A DNA stretch of 64,000 nucleotides from Tillandsia leiboldiana (lineage: Eukaryota; Streptophyta; Magnoliopsida; Poales; Bromeliaceae). The stretch covers positions 23,226,743-23,290,742 of the forward strand of contig CM055076.1 of NCBI GenBank assembly GCA_029204045.2. The letters are read 5' to 3'. The notes under the pieces were generated by a model. The model did not search any database. It was given only the letters and a program-made list of their open reading frames with translations, and was not told the origin of the DNA. Both the position numbers and the translations under genes were made by a program. Shown here piece by piece: positions 1 through 10,884 of this stretch (the stretch's first letter is position 1; every line of letters begins with the position of its first letter).

Positions 1-1757
1 TTGTCACAAAGTATTGTTACCGAAGATGCTGAAATGCGGAAGTCGCTCAGTACGCTTTTCATCCAAATGAGTTGAGTTGAGCAACTTCCAGCTGAAATGT
101 ATTCCGCTTCGGCAGTCGAGAGTGCTATGCAGTTCTGCCTTTTACTATGCCATGCAACAAGGCAATGGCCAAGATAGAAGCATGCACCACTCGTGCTTTT
201 CCGATCATCCACTGATCCTGCCCAATCGGCATCTGAGTATCCAACAATATCCAAACTTGTTCCCATAGGATACCAAATTCCGAAATTAATTGATCCTTTG
301 ATATACCGGATGATCCTTTTCACCGCTTTCAGGTGAACCTCCTTTGGTGCTGATTGATATCTCGCGCAAATCCCAACACCAAAAGATATATCCGGGCGAC
401 TAGCCGTGAGGTAAAGTAGACTTCCAATCATACTTCGATACAATTTCTCGTCTACATTCTCACTATGTGATTCACTTCCAAGTCCCTTGTGGCTAGTTCC
501 CATTGGAGTCAGAAAATCTTTACAATTTTCTAGATCAAACTTTTTGACCAACTCCATAGCATACTTGGATTGACTCAAGTGAATACCTTCATCATTTTGT
601 TTAATTTGCAATCCAAGAAAATAAGTCAATTCGCCCATCATGGACATCTCAAATTCGCTTTCCATGGTCTCCGCGAATTTAGAAGCATCGTTATCTCTTG
701 TTGCGCCAAATACTATGTCATCGACATATATTTGTGCTACAATGAAATTGTTTTGATAATGCTTCACAAAGAGAGTCCTATCAGCTCCCCCTCGAGTATA
801 GCCCTTCTCCAAAAGGTGCTTTGTTAACCTTTCGTACCATGCTCGCGGTGCTTGTTTCAGACCGTAAAGAGCCTTTTTCAAACGAAAAACATGGTTAGGT
901 TGTTTATGATCTACAAAACCTTTCGGTTGAGCCACATAAACTTCCTCATTTAAAAACCCATTTAGAAATGCGCTCTTAACGTCCATTTGAAATAATTTGA
1001 TTTTAAAATGACAAGCAATAGCAAACAGTATACGAATGGACTCGAGTCTAGCTACAGGGGCGAATGTTTCGTCAAAGTCTATACCTTCTACTTGAGAGTA
1101 GCCTTGAGCAACTAATCGTGCCTTGTTCCTGATGATAGTACCATCCTCATTTTTCTTGTTCTTGAAGATCCATTTGGTACCTATCACATTGTGTTGCTTT
1201 GGAGGCTTCGTTAATTCCCAGACTTTGTTTCGCTCAAATTGATGGAGCTCTTCCTGCATTGCTTTAATCCAGTAGTCATCCTGAAGAGCTTCATCTATGT
1301 TCTTTGGTTCGATTAAAGATACGTAGCAAGCGAATCCACAAACCAACTGCCTCCGAGTTCTGACTCCTTCTTGTGGATCTCCAATAATATTCGATTCCGG
1401 ATGATCCTTGGAGATTCGTAATGTTTGTTGAAGCGGAGTACTCGGAGATATATGAGATGATTCCTGCACATCAGATAAACTAGAAGAACCATTAGATGCA
1501 TCATTAATATTGGAAGTATTATTATGAGAAGATGCACTAGCAGGAGAATCATCATCTAGAGAGATATCGAGGGTAGATTTTCCAGTTTCAAAGTGAAAAG
1601 CTTCATCTACTTTAACATTTATAGATTCTACGATCGTCTTAGATTCAATGTTAAATACTCGATATGCTCTGCTATTCGTAGAATAACCCAGAAAGATCCC
1701 TTCATCACTTCGAGAGTCGAACTTTCCAAGATTTTCACGGTCACGTAAAATGTAACA
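1..1757 (-). CDS. Copia-A pol, reverse transcriptase-RNase H part (3' end outside window)
   Basis: Reading the minus strand from 1757 to 1 gives one uninterrupted frame that leaves the window. It holds the Ty1/copia RT: a WIFKNKK start motif, ARLVAQGYSQ, FAPVARLESI, the QMDVKSAFLNG aspartate motif, LYGLKQAPRAWY, and the catalytic YVDD at about 717-728. RNase H follows, with SDADWAG, STAEAEY and a final CD at the edge, so its acidic residues are present. It would copy the element RNA to cDNA in the virus-like particle. The frame differs from the integrase upstream: a small indel near 1757-1770, in the VFGS/CYILRD region, separates them. Calling it Ty1/copia is secure; activity is not, because protease is missing upstream. 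Confidence 0.93.
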
Positions 1758-2337
1758 TCTGACTCCCGAAGACACGAAAATATTTGATATTGGGTTTTCT
1801 ACTAAACCACAGCTCATATGGTGTATTTAAAGTTCCTGGGCGCAAGTAAACTCTATTAATGACATAGACAGCGGTGTTCACAGCTTCAGCCCAAAAATGT
1901 AGCGGCAAATTCCGGCTATGAAGCATCACACGCGCCATCTCTTGAACAACCCTGTTCTTGCGCTCAACAACACCATTCTGCTGAGGTGTATAGGGTGCCG
2001 AGAATTCATATTTGATTCCATTTGAAGTGCAAAAATCAATGAATTTTGAATTTATGAATTCTCCACCTCTATCACTTCTAACACGAATGATCTTTTCATT
2101 CTTTTCAATCATAATACGATGGCAAATCTCATGAAAAGAGTCAAACGTATCAGCTTTCTCTTTTAAAAATGCTACCCATGAAAACCGAGAGAAATCATCA
2201 ACCAATAAAAAGATGTACCATTTACCTCCCAAAGATGGTTGACGGGTCGGCCAAAAGAAAAAGAAGAAAAGAAAGTAGTATACATAAACTACACAAAATT
2301 TAATCGAAGAACGATTAAAGACAAGGAGGGGTTTCAC
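1741..2337 (-). pseudogene. Copia-A integrase core, truncated at N terminus and frameshifted
   Basis: The frame carries an rve-type integrase core: DDFSRFSWVAFL (first Asp), VRSDRGGEF (second Asp) and PQQNGVVERKNR (catalytic Glu), then the copia FWAEAVNTAVYVINR and FRVFGS motifs. It would insert the cDNA into chromosomes. The GAG-pre-integrase HHCC zinc finger and the whole aspartic protease that should precede it are absent: the sequence passes within about 100 bp from the gag tail (2315) to the integrase core, through a lysine-rich filler at 2240-2310. The frame stops at 1741-1743, where homology continues in the RT frame, so there is a frameshift as well. This copy could not process its own polyprotein. 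Confidence 0.85.
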
Positions 2338-4336
2338 CTTTGCATACCCAAACCTTTTGAGTTTTGGAGTATGTTGGCACTGGTTGAAAAGTTTTCCTTG
2401 ATGAAGACGTCTTGCAAGATTGGTCTTTTTCTTTTGTCATCGTCTTGTTTGAAGTACTACCAATGTCCTTTTCTTTAGGAAAATCCTTCTTTGAGTTCCA
2501 TGGAGTGAACTTGTTGGTAGCAGTTGCAAGATGTGGTTGATTTGATCTTTGAGCTCCAATCTTGCAATTTCTTCCAATGTGCCCTGCAGAATTACAACGA
2601 AAACATACCTTTGTGCTTGACGATTCTGAAGAGGATGAAGTAGGTTTGTTGTCGTTAGTTGTCATGATTTCCGGTGTCGGAGGAGGAGATACCGACTGAG
2701 GCACAAAGACTGTCCCAACCGAACTAAAATTGTCTTCAGTTCGATTGTATCCGAGGCCGAACTTGTTTGTTTGACCAAGACCAAGAAGTTTATCCAACTT
2801 ACTCCTTCCTAAGGAAAATTGCTGTAAGTCATCCTTGAGTTGGCAAATGGTCTCTGTCATTTCCAATTTTTCCCGTCGGGCCTCACCGTAGAGCTTCAAG
2901 AGATAGTTTGCTTTGTTCATCATATCTATATAGTTCTTCTCGAGTTGCTCATTGGACTCTTGAAGGGAAACATTTTCTTTTATCAGTTTATCCCTTTCCA
3001 CTTCAAGATCGGTCGAGAGAGAAGTTACCCTTTTTACTTCTTCTTCGAGATCCTGCAATCTCCCTCTCAACCCCTTGTTTTGCTTAGCCGGTTTCTTTAA
3101 ATCCCGTAAAGATCTGTGATAGGCTAGAGCAAATTCTTCACCTTCCGAATCATCCAATTCGTTGTCCGTTGCATTCTTTTCAACAGTGGAGTTGGACAAC
3201 GACTCAGATGTATTTGCCATAAAGCACATGAAGGGTGAAGATACGGACGCGTGGAATGCGGTGGAGCTCTTTTCTTCATCACTCGAAGACGACTCATTTG
3301 ACGTTGAGTAGTCATCCCAAGTGACGACTTGCATCGCCTTCTTCTTTGCCGGATACTTGTTAGGACATTCCGTTGCAATGTGGCCGTAGCCTCGACATTT
3401 GAAGCATTGTAGTTGTCCTTCTGAGCTTTTCTTATCCTTTGAGAAGTTCTCTTGCTTTCTTGACTTGTAACCTGAAGTACCCTTGCCTTTGTTCGACTTT
3501 CCGAAGGATGGAGATTTGCTTGAATTACCCCTTCGAAAGTTGCGGCGAAACTTCCTTGTCAAGAGAGCGAGCTGCTTCTCAAATTCCTCCATAGAAAGGT
3601 TCTCGTCATCGTCTGAGGAGGATGTATCCGCGTCTTCTTCCTTAGTTGTTTTCAACGCATAACCTGAAGACTTAGAAGTGGATGCCTTTCCAGAAGAATT
3701 GTTAGTAGTAAATGTCATTTCATAAGTTTGTAATGAACCAACTAATTCTTCTACACGTATTTCGTCCGGGTGTTTAATAGTTTCAATGGCTGTAACCTTT
3801 GGGCGAAATCGTTCAGGAAGAGTTCTTAAGATTTTTCTTACAATCTTAAATTCTGGAATCTTCTCTCCCAGATTAGCACATGAGTTTACGATGTCTTGCA
3901 ATCGTGTATAGTAGTCCGTGAAAGATTCATTTTCTGCCATTAAGATAGAGTCAAACTTGCTCGTAAGCATTTGCAGTTTCTGAATCTTCACGAGGTTAGT
4001 TCCCTCATGTGTAACCTGAAGAACATCCCAGATTTCTTTCGCAGTCTCACATGCCGAGACGCGAGAGAATTCAGTTTGAGATAAGGCATTAAAAATAGCA
4101 TTAATTCCCTTGCCATTGTAAGAAGATGAATCTAACTCTTCCTTGGTCCATTTCGACCTAGGTTTTAAGGTGCGAACATCACCATTAAATTCAGTTGGAT
4201 TAGACCATCCTAATTCAATTGATTGCCACACCCGTTCGTCGATGGAAATTAAAAAGGCTTTCATCCGTACTTTCCAGTACGCATAATTAGTTCCATCGAA
4301 GAATAGGGGTCGGTTGATGTTTCCACCTTCAACCAT
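2315..4336 (-). CDS. Copia-A Gag-like protein, 673 aa, two CCHC zinc knuckles
   Basis: Starts MVEGGNINRPLFFDGTNY, a typical plant copia UBN2-type Gag start, 21 bp after the primer site. Order: a gag domain over about residues 1-220 (WKVRMKAFL, ETAKEIWDVLQ, ESFTDYYTRLQ, RILRTLPERF-like region); an acidic serine-rich stretch; CCHC knuckle CFKCRGYGHIATEC near 308-322; an acidic and then coiled-coil-like Glu/Lys/Leu-rich region (about 390-510); and a second knuckle CFRCNSAGHIGRNC near 575-590. It would form the particle shell and bind RNA. The frame is open but ends soon after VWVCKGETPP, where the protease should begin. The long coiled-coil Gag with two knuckles recalls Sirevirus-type copia elements; that assignment is tentative. 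Confidence 0.9.
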   Translation of the reverse strand: MVEGGNINRPLFFDGTNYAYWKVRMKAFLISIDERVWQSIELGWSNPTEFNGDVRTLKPRSKWTKEELDSSSYNGKGINAIFNALSQTEFSRVSACETAKEIWDVLQVTHEGTNLVKIQKLQMLTSKFDSILMAENESFTDYYTRLQDIVNSCANLGEKIPEFKIVRKILRTLPERFRPKVTAIETIKHPDEIRVEELVGSLQTYEMTFTTNNSSGKASTSKSSGYALKTTKEEDADTSSSDDDENLSMEEFEKQLALLTRKFRRNFRRGNSSKSPSFGKSNKGKGTSGYKSRKQENFSKDKKSSEGQLQCFKCRGYGHIATECPNKYPAKKKAMQVVTWDDYSTSNESSSSDEEKSSTAFHASVSSPFMCFMANTSESLSNSTVEKNATDNELDDSEGEEFALAYHRSLRDLKKPAKQNKGLRGRLQDLEEEVKRVTSLSTDLEVERDKLIKENVSLQESNEQLEKNYIDMMNKANYLLKLYGEARREKLEMTETICQLKDDLQQFSLGRSKLDKLLGLGQTNKFGLGYNRTEDNFSSVGTVFVPQSVSPPPTPEIMTTNDNKPTSSSSESSSTKVCFRCNSAGHIGRNCKIGAQRSNQPHLATATNKFTPWNSKKDFPKEKDIGSTSNKTMTKEKDQSCKTSSSRKTFQPVPTYSKTQKVWVCKGETPPCL

Positions 4337-4356
4337 TGTTTACAACCCTATTCCCT

Positions 4357-4367
4357 CTCTGATACCA
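4357..4367 (-). other. Copia-A primer binding site (tRNA-iMet)
   Basis: Minus-strand TGGTATCAGAG lies 2 bp inside the LTR edge at 4370. This is complementary to the 3' end of plant initiator Met tRNA and marks the start of minus-strand DNA synthesis. It fixes the element orientation as minus. Confidence 0.92.
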
Positions 4368-4675
4368 CTTGTTGGGTTATATGTAATACGGATCTAAATA
4401 GGGGAAAAAACACCTAGAGGGGGGTGAATAGGTGTAAACGTATAAACACTCAAAAAATCGTTGCGATAAAACCCAATGCGGAAATAAAAATAATACGCAA
4501 GATTTTTACGTGGAAAACTCCATCACCGGAGTAAAAAAAAACCACGGGACCGATAACACGGCAGAAATCCACTAGAATTAAAACACGTACAAGGTGATTT
4601 ACCGTACACACTTACGACTCAACCTTTTCCATACGCTCCTAGAGGATCTTCTCCGCTCGCTCCGCGACGCTTCTC

Positions 4676-4848
4676 GAATCCACGATCTGCGCCCAACGCC
4701 GAATCCACGGCGTCCAACGTCGAATCCACGACGTCCGACCGAATCCACGGTCTTCACCCAATAGCACCCTTCGAATCCACGAACGTGCCTCGCTCCGAAT
4801 CCACGAGAGCGGTTGAACCTTGAATCCACAAGGACACGCGAATCCACG
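4676..4848 (-). repeat. CGAATCCACG short tandem array in the LTR leader
   Basis: About eight copies of CGAATCCACG or one-base variants are spaced roughly 18-34 bp apart, each followed by a different short spacer. The array lies downstream of the TATA box on the minus strand and so would be transcribed. The second LTR has the same array at about 8014-8190. Confidence 0.85.
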
Positions 4849-5134
4849 CGCCGATTTTTGGGGTAAATCGTTGTTTTGGGTGGTGATGATCCGCCGAATA
4901 CTTAGATCAAAGATAGATCGGAAATACCATCTAAGTATTCATTAGTTTGATTCAACTCGAGATGTGAGTATGAAAACCTAGAATCAAACTAATCAATATA
5001 GATGAAGAAACATAGAGTATTCTCTAATGATTTCCTTTCTTCTCTATATGTGGATCTATAGCTGTATAAAATGGTATATGAAAATGACGGCTAAAGACTA
5101 TGTGGATTCACCCTAGAAAAAGAGTCATAGGGTG

Positions 5135-5143
5135 TATTTATAG
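5135..5143 (-). promoter_or_regulatory. Copia-A LTR TATA box
   Basis: Minus-strand CTATAAATA inside the LTR, directly downstream of the palindrome array. The second copy keeps it at about 8466-8474 in the context TCTATTTATAGG. The position fits the U3/R boundary of an LTR promoter. Confidence 0.65.
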
Positions 5144-5198
5144 GTTAGAAACCCTAGGAAGGAGATAAGAATCAAAAATCTAACATTTCTGGAAATTT

Positions 5199-5490
5199 TA
5201 CGGACGGCGATCCGGATCGGACTAGCTAGGATCCGGATCGTCGTAACGAGACAGCCAGTTCCAGAAAAACGAAGGTTCGGGATCCGGATCGAAGTGCACG
5301 ATCCGGATCGTTCATACAGTTTACCAAACATCAACGTTCGGGATCCGGATTGCGAAGCATGATCCGGATCGTTCAAGGAAAATGGTAAACTCACTGTTCG
5401 GGATCCGGATCAAGAGACTACGATCCGGATTGAACTGGTGTATGAACGAACCACCTTCGGGATCCGGATCGAACAACCTGATCCGGATCC
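5199..5490. repeat. GATCCGGATC palindrome array in LTR U3
   Basis: Units of about 60 bp begin TTCGGGATCCGGATC and contain a second GATCCGGAT(C/T) about 10 bp later, giving about ten copies of this self-complementary decamer. The array ends about 55 bp upstream of the TATA box on the minus strand. The other LTR has about eight copies at 8538-8762, one unit fewer. Confidence 0.88.
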
Positions 5491-5716
5491 TGAACATGTC
5501 CCAAGTCCAGTTTTTGATTTTTATGCAATGAAAGATTCTTCCAAGTGTTTCTACACTACAAGAAGTATTCGGATCACACAAAATATTTAGTTAAACGTAC
5601 CTGATCCTTTTGAATTCTTCTTTCTTGAGATTGAGTTAAATGATCCAACTTTCTTCACCTTCAATCTTCAAGACTTGAGACTTTCACGAAACTACGCCAA
5701 CTCAAATTCCGTAACA

Positions 5717-7676
5717 GTCGTGAAGTTATATGCCTAGGTGAAAGCGTCTTGTTATAGCGATTGTTGCTCCTTGATGAAATCGTCCTGCGCGATGAACTAC
5801 CAAGTCTCTTTTCATTTGAAAAGTTTTGCTTTGATTTCCGGGGAGGAGCCTTTTTGGTAGTTGTTGCAAGAGGTGCTTGAGATGAGCGTTCGACTCCCGT
5901 CTTGCAATATCTTCTTATGTGCCCTGAAACACCACAACGAAAACATACCTTAGATCTTGACGATCCCAAAGAGGATGAAGTAGGTTTGTTGTCGTTGTTT
6001 GTCTTGAATTTCGGTGTCGGAGGAGGAGATACCGACTGAGGCACAAAAACTGTCCCACTCGAACTTGGACTGTTTCCAGTTTGAGTGTATCCGAGGCCGA
6101 ACCGATTTGATTGACCAAGACCAAGAAGTCTATCCAACTTACTCCTTCCTGAAGAGAATCGCTGTAAGTCATTCTTGAGTTGGAAAATGGTCTTTGTCAT
6201 TTCCAGGTTATCCTGTCGAGCCTCGTTGTAGAGCTTTGAGAAGTGATTCGCGTTATCCACCAGATTTGTATGTTCCTTCTCAAGTTGCTCATTGGACTCT
6301 TGAAGGGAAACATTTGCTTTTATCAGGTTTTCCCTTTCCACTTCAAGAGCGTTTGAGAGAGAAGTCGCTCTTTTTGCTTCTTCTTCGAGATCATGCACTC
6401 TCCCTCTCAAACTCTTGTTTTGCTTAGCCACTTTCTTTGAATCCCTCAAAAGTCTGTGGTAGGCTAGAGCAAAATCTTCACCTTCCGAATCATCCAATTC
6501 ATTGTCCGTTGCATTCTTTTCAACAGTGGAGTTGGACAACGACTCGGATGTACTTGCCATAAAGCACATGAAGGGTGAAGATACGGACGCGTGGAATGCG
6601 GTGGAGCTCTTTTCTTCATCACTCGAAGACGACTCATTTGACGTTGAGTTGTCATCCCAAGTGACGACTTGCATCGCCTTCTTCTTTGCCGGATACTTGT
6701 TGGGACACTCCGTTGCAATGTGGCCGTAGCCTCGACATTTGAAGCATTGTAGTTGTCCTTCTGAACTTTTCTTATCCTTTGAGAAGTTCTCTTGCTTTCT
6801 TGACTTGTAACTTGAAGTACCCTTGCCTTTGTTCGACTTTCCGAAGGATGGAGATTTGCTTGAATTGCCCCTTCGAAAGTTGCGGCGAAACTTCCTTGTC
6901 AAGAGAGCGAGCTGCTTCTCAAATTCTTCCATAGAAAGGTTCTCGTCATCGTCTGAGGAGGATGTATCCGCGTCTTCTTCCTTAGTTGTTTTCAACGCAT
7001 AACCTGAAGACTTAGAAGTGGATGCCTTTCCAGAAGAATTGTTAGTAGTAAATGTCATTTCATAAGTTTGTAATGAACCAACTAATTCTTCTACACGTAT
7101 TTCGTCCGGGTGTTTAATAGTTTCAATGGCTGTAACCTTTGGGCGAAATCGTTCAGGAAGAGTTCTTAAGATCTTTCTTACAATCTTAAATTCTGGAATC
7201 TTCTCTCCCAGGTTAGCACATGAGTTTACGATATCTTACAATCGTGTATAGTAGTCCGTGAAAGATTCATTTTCTGCCATCAAGATAGAGTCAAACTTGC
7301 TCGTAAGCATTTGCAGTTTCTGAATCTTCACGAGGTTAGTTCCCTCATGTGTAACCTGAAGAACATCCCAGATTTCTTTCGCAGTCTCACATGCCGAGAC
7401 GCGAGAGAATTCAGTTTGAGATAAAGCATTAAAAATAGCATTAATTCCCTTGCCATTGTAAGAAGATGAATCTAACTCTTCCTTGGTCCATTTCGACCTA
7501 GGTTTTAAGGTGTAAACATCACCAATAAATTCAGTTGGATTAGACCATCCTAATTCAATTGATTGCCACACCCGTTCGTCGATGGAAATTAAAAAGGCTT
7601 TCATCCGCACTTTCCAGTACGCATAATTTGTTTCATCGAAGAACGGGGGTCGGTTGATGTTTCCACCTTCAACCAT
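5717..7676 (-). pseudogene. Copia-B gag, nonsense-mutated and cut by Copia-A
   Basis: Homologous along its length to the Copia-A gag: the same start (MVEGGNINRPPFFDETNY), acidic-serine stretch, CFKCRGYGHIATEC, coiled-coil region and CFRCGVSGHIRRYC. A TAA stop at 7236-7238 (minus) replaces a Gln codon at residue 147; the frame then continues unchanged to 5717. The sequence ends abruptly at the Copia-A LTR (5716), before the point where protease would start, and no purine-rich tract precedes that LTR. This fits Copia-A inserting into Copia-B rather than a normal 3' end. The second half is more diverged from Copia-A than the first. Confidence 0.88.
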
Positions 7677-7696
7677 TGTTTACAACCCTATTCCCA

Positions 7697-7707
7697 CTCT
7701 GATACCA
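7697..7707 (-). other. Copia-B primer binding site (tRNA-iMet)
   Basis: Minus-strand TGGTATCAGAG, 2 bp inside the LTR edge at 7710, matching the Copia-A site. Confidence 0.9.
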
Positions 7708-7709
7708 CT

Positions 7710-8990
7710 TGTTGGGTTATATGTAATAAGGATCTAAATAGGGGAAAAAACACCTAGAGGGGGGTGAATAGGTGTAAACGTATAAACACTCAAAAATCGT
7801 TGCGATAAAAACCCAATGCGGAAATAAAAATAATACGCAAGATTTTTACGTGGAAAACTCCATCACCGGAGTAAAAAAACCACGGGACCGATAACACGGC
7901 AGAAATCCACTAGAATTAAAACACGTACAAGGTGATTTACCATACACACTTACGACTCAACCTTTTCCATACGCTCCTAGAGGATCTTCTCCGCTCGCTC
8001 CACGACGCTTCTCGAATCCACGATCTGCGCCCAACGCCGAATCCACGGCGTCCAACGTCGAATCCACGACGTCCGACCGAATCCACGGTCTTCACCCAAT
8101 AGCACCCTTCGAATCCACGAACGTGCCTCGCTCCGAATCCACGAGAGCGGTTGAACCTTGAATCCACAAGGACACGCGAATCCACGCGCCGATTTTGGGG
8201 TAAATCGTTGTTTTTGGTGGTGATGATCCGCCGAATACTTAGATCAAAGATAGATCGGAAATACCATCTAAGTATTCATTAGTTTGATTCAACTCAAGAT
8301 GTGAGTATGAAAACCTAGAATCAAACTAATCAATATAGATGAAGAAACATAGAGTATTCTCTAATGATTTCCTTTCTTCTCTATATGTGGATCTAGAGCC
8401 GTATAAGATGATATAGGAAAATGACGGCTATTTGGATTAACCCTAGAAAAAGAGTCATAGGGTCTATTTATAGGTTAGAAACCCTAGGAAGGAGATAAGA
8501 ATAAAAAACCTAACATTTCTGGAAATTTTACGGACGGCGATCCGGATCGGATTTGGGCGATCCGGATTGCAGTAGCAATAAAGACGGTTTCCAGAAAATC
8601 ACACGTTCGGGATCCGGATCGGATTGTCTGATCCGGATCGTTCATACAATTCAGAAAACTCAACGTTCGGGATCCGGATCGTGAGATGCTGCGATCCGGA
8701 TTGAAGTATTGTATGAAACAACAACCTTCGGGATCCGGATCGCTGGCTCTGATCCGGATCCTGAACTTGTCCGAACACCAGTTTTTGATAATTAAGCAAT
8801 TAAAAACTCTTCCAGGTGTTTCTACACTACAAGAAGTATTCGGATCACCAATAAAATCTTTAGTTAAACATACCTGATCCTTTTGAATTCTTCTTTCTTG
8901 AGATTGAGTTAAATGATCCAACTTTCTTCACCTTCAATCTTCAAGACTTGAGACTTTCACTGAAACTACGCCAACTCAAATTCCGTAACA
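7710..8990 (-). repeat. Copia-B 5' LTR (1281 bp)
   Basis: Second copy of the copia LTR with the same TGTTGGG...CCGTAACA ends, CGAATCCACG array, TATA box and a shorter GATCCGGATC array. Bases 8991-8995 (GCTAC) are the candidate target duplication on this side; the partner should lie left of the window. Confidence 0.92.
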
Positions 8991-10884
8991 GCTACCAGAC
9001 TCCACTCGGCCCCCAGACACGAGTGTAACATGCATCCCACAACAACCCGACCTCTCGGCCCACTACCCGGGCGAGAAAACTCTATGTCCAGGATACAATA
9101 ATAAATGACAGTGTGGGAATGTCTAAAGCAATAACATCCTAGCTCAAGTTGGAGTTTTCTACTAGCTTGGTTGAACATGCTGCATATGACGGGGGTGCTA
9201 GGTCAAGTTCCAAGATAACAATAAATTAACAGGTTGTAGGAAACAGTAAATCACATGATCATCCAAATACATCAGGAACATTAATTTTTACATTCTAGCA
9301 TGCCATATACTACTTTCACAATTATGCAAGAACCTACAACAATAGAATTAATGATCAGTCCATAGATCTCTTGAAGACGAGGTAACCCACCTGAAAGTGC
9401 TAAACTGTCCAAAGTCCAAAAAGCTGAAAATACCCAGGAACAAAATCTCCAATTTTCCCCCAACTCCAACGGGTTCAGAAATACCCGCAAACTCTCCTGG
9501 GTACAACAATAAGGTCCAAAGTTACAATTTATTCCAAAAATATCCAAGTGCACACAATCTGCTGGTAACAGTCCCAAAGATGCAAAATTTTCACCTATAA
9601 TAAAAACTCCAAAAAATACAATAAAAATACGATGGCGATCCTCGCGAAGTGTAGATGTCAATAGAGCCCTTAAAAGTCGAATTCCGATAACCAGATGCAG
9701 AGATAAAAATCCGACAAGGTGCTGCTGTCCAAAAAGATCCACCAGCAGCAAAGGGGGTCAAAAATATACCAGAAACCCCAATAAAAGATGAAATCTGAGG
9801 AAAGTGGGCAATAAAAAAATCGTAGATCTACCTCTCGTGAAACCGACGCCGCAAAAATTGTCCAAAAATACTATTGAAGCAGCTCTGAGGACCTCACAAA
9901 CCGAAATGCGACGATAACGGGCCTCCGAAGAAAGAACGTCGCTCTGCGCTACGATGCCGAAGTCGTCGACGCCGCGGCCTCCAAAAATTCCGAGCCTCCT
10001 TCACGAGATGCACAACAAGATAATAAACAACTTTGCTAAGGGGTACAAGGCAAGAGAGTTCGGAAAAAAGCCCAAACTCAGAGGTGAAGGGTCCTATTTA
10101 TAGGCTTCAACCCGAGAAAACCCAAAAAATCCCTTTATTGGGCTTTCGGGCCCGAATCCTGGGCGCCCGAATCAATTCGAGCGGCTACAGTGTTGGGCCC
10201 GGCCCAACACTGTGTGCGCCCGAATTACCCTGGAGCCGCCACGTGTCCGCGCAGCTCTCCCCGCGCCCGGCGCACGCGTGCCCGCCACTCGTGAAGCGCC
10301 GGGTGGCCGGACACGGCGGCGTGGGGCGGCTGCGCCCGCCAACCGCAGGGCACCACGTGGCGCCCCCACATCGCGAGCAACTGCCCCAACTGCCCCCGCC
10401 TGCTCCCCCTAGTGTGTGGACCGCGTGCGCGTGAGCCAGCCACTCGCAGGCTGTCCCATGGCGCGCCCTGGTCCATGCGCCAGGCCGCAAGTCCCCGTGG
10501 ACCGCGCACCATGAGCCCGCCAGTCAGGAGCCGCCACGTGTCCCTCGCTCCCGGCCCACGCACCAGCGCCATTTTTCCGTGGACCGTGTCGCGTGCGCCG
10601 GCCAATCCAGTGCTGCCACGTGGCACCAGGCCGGTCCACGGCTTCCCCCATGTACCAAAATACGCGAAAAACTTCCGGGGGTCCGTTTTTGGGCATCCGG
10701 ACTCCGAAAAAGACAAGTAAATAGCCGATTTTCGACGTTTTTTCGCGCTGAATCCAAATATGACCTAGGATCAGCCTAAAGCCCTCTCTAAATTCCGACA
10801 AAAATAGCCGAAAGGCAGGCTCAATCCCGAAGCCTCACTGAGTCCGTCCAACACGCCCATTTGACGCGTTGCGGGTCCTACACA
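8991..10884 (-). repeat. Gypsy LTR fragment (LTR-5), truncated by Copia-B
   Basis: No credible ORF. It shares its layout with the promoter half of the Gyp-3 LTR: exon-like noncoding leader text, a minus-strand TATA box (10095-10103, CTATAAATA), then GC-rich sequence with CCACGTGTCC and CACGTGG boxes, ending in GGGTCCTACACA at 10884, comparable to the Gyp-3 LTR end. In minus orientation this is the 5' half of an LTR. The other half and the internal region are not adjacent, so it may be a solo or truncated LTR. Confidence 0.6.
10095..10103 (-). promoter_or_regulatory. TATA box of LTR-5
   Basis: Minus-strand CTATAAATA in the context CCTATTTATAGGC, at the same relative place as in the Gyp-3 LTR. 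G-box-like CACGTG cores lie upstream at 10237-10242 and about 10355. Confidence 0.5.

Larger units (their letters stand above)
4370..5716 (-). repeat. Copia-A 5' LTR (1347 bp)
   Basis: On the plus strand it runs from TGTTGGGTTATATG to ATTCCGTAACA, so it has TG...CA ends. The same block recurs at 7710-8990, which defines both boundaries. Minus-strand order: GATCCGGATC palindrome array (upstream), TATA box, CGAATCCACG array (leader), then PBS. It is 66 bp longer than the second copy, about one unit of the palindrome array. Flanking bases 5717-5721 (GTCGT) are the candidate target duplication; the partner lies outside the window. Confidence 0.92.

Noticed and set aside
10033..10801. Several ORFs above 100 aa in GC-rich sequence on both strands
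   Set aside because: Overlapping frames in an LTR fragment with CACGTG boxes; no conserved domain and no matching frame in the related Gyp-3 LTR.
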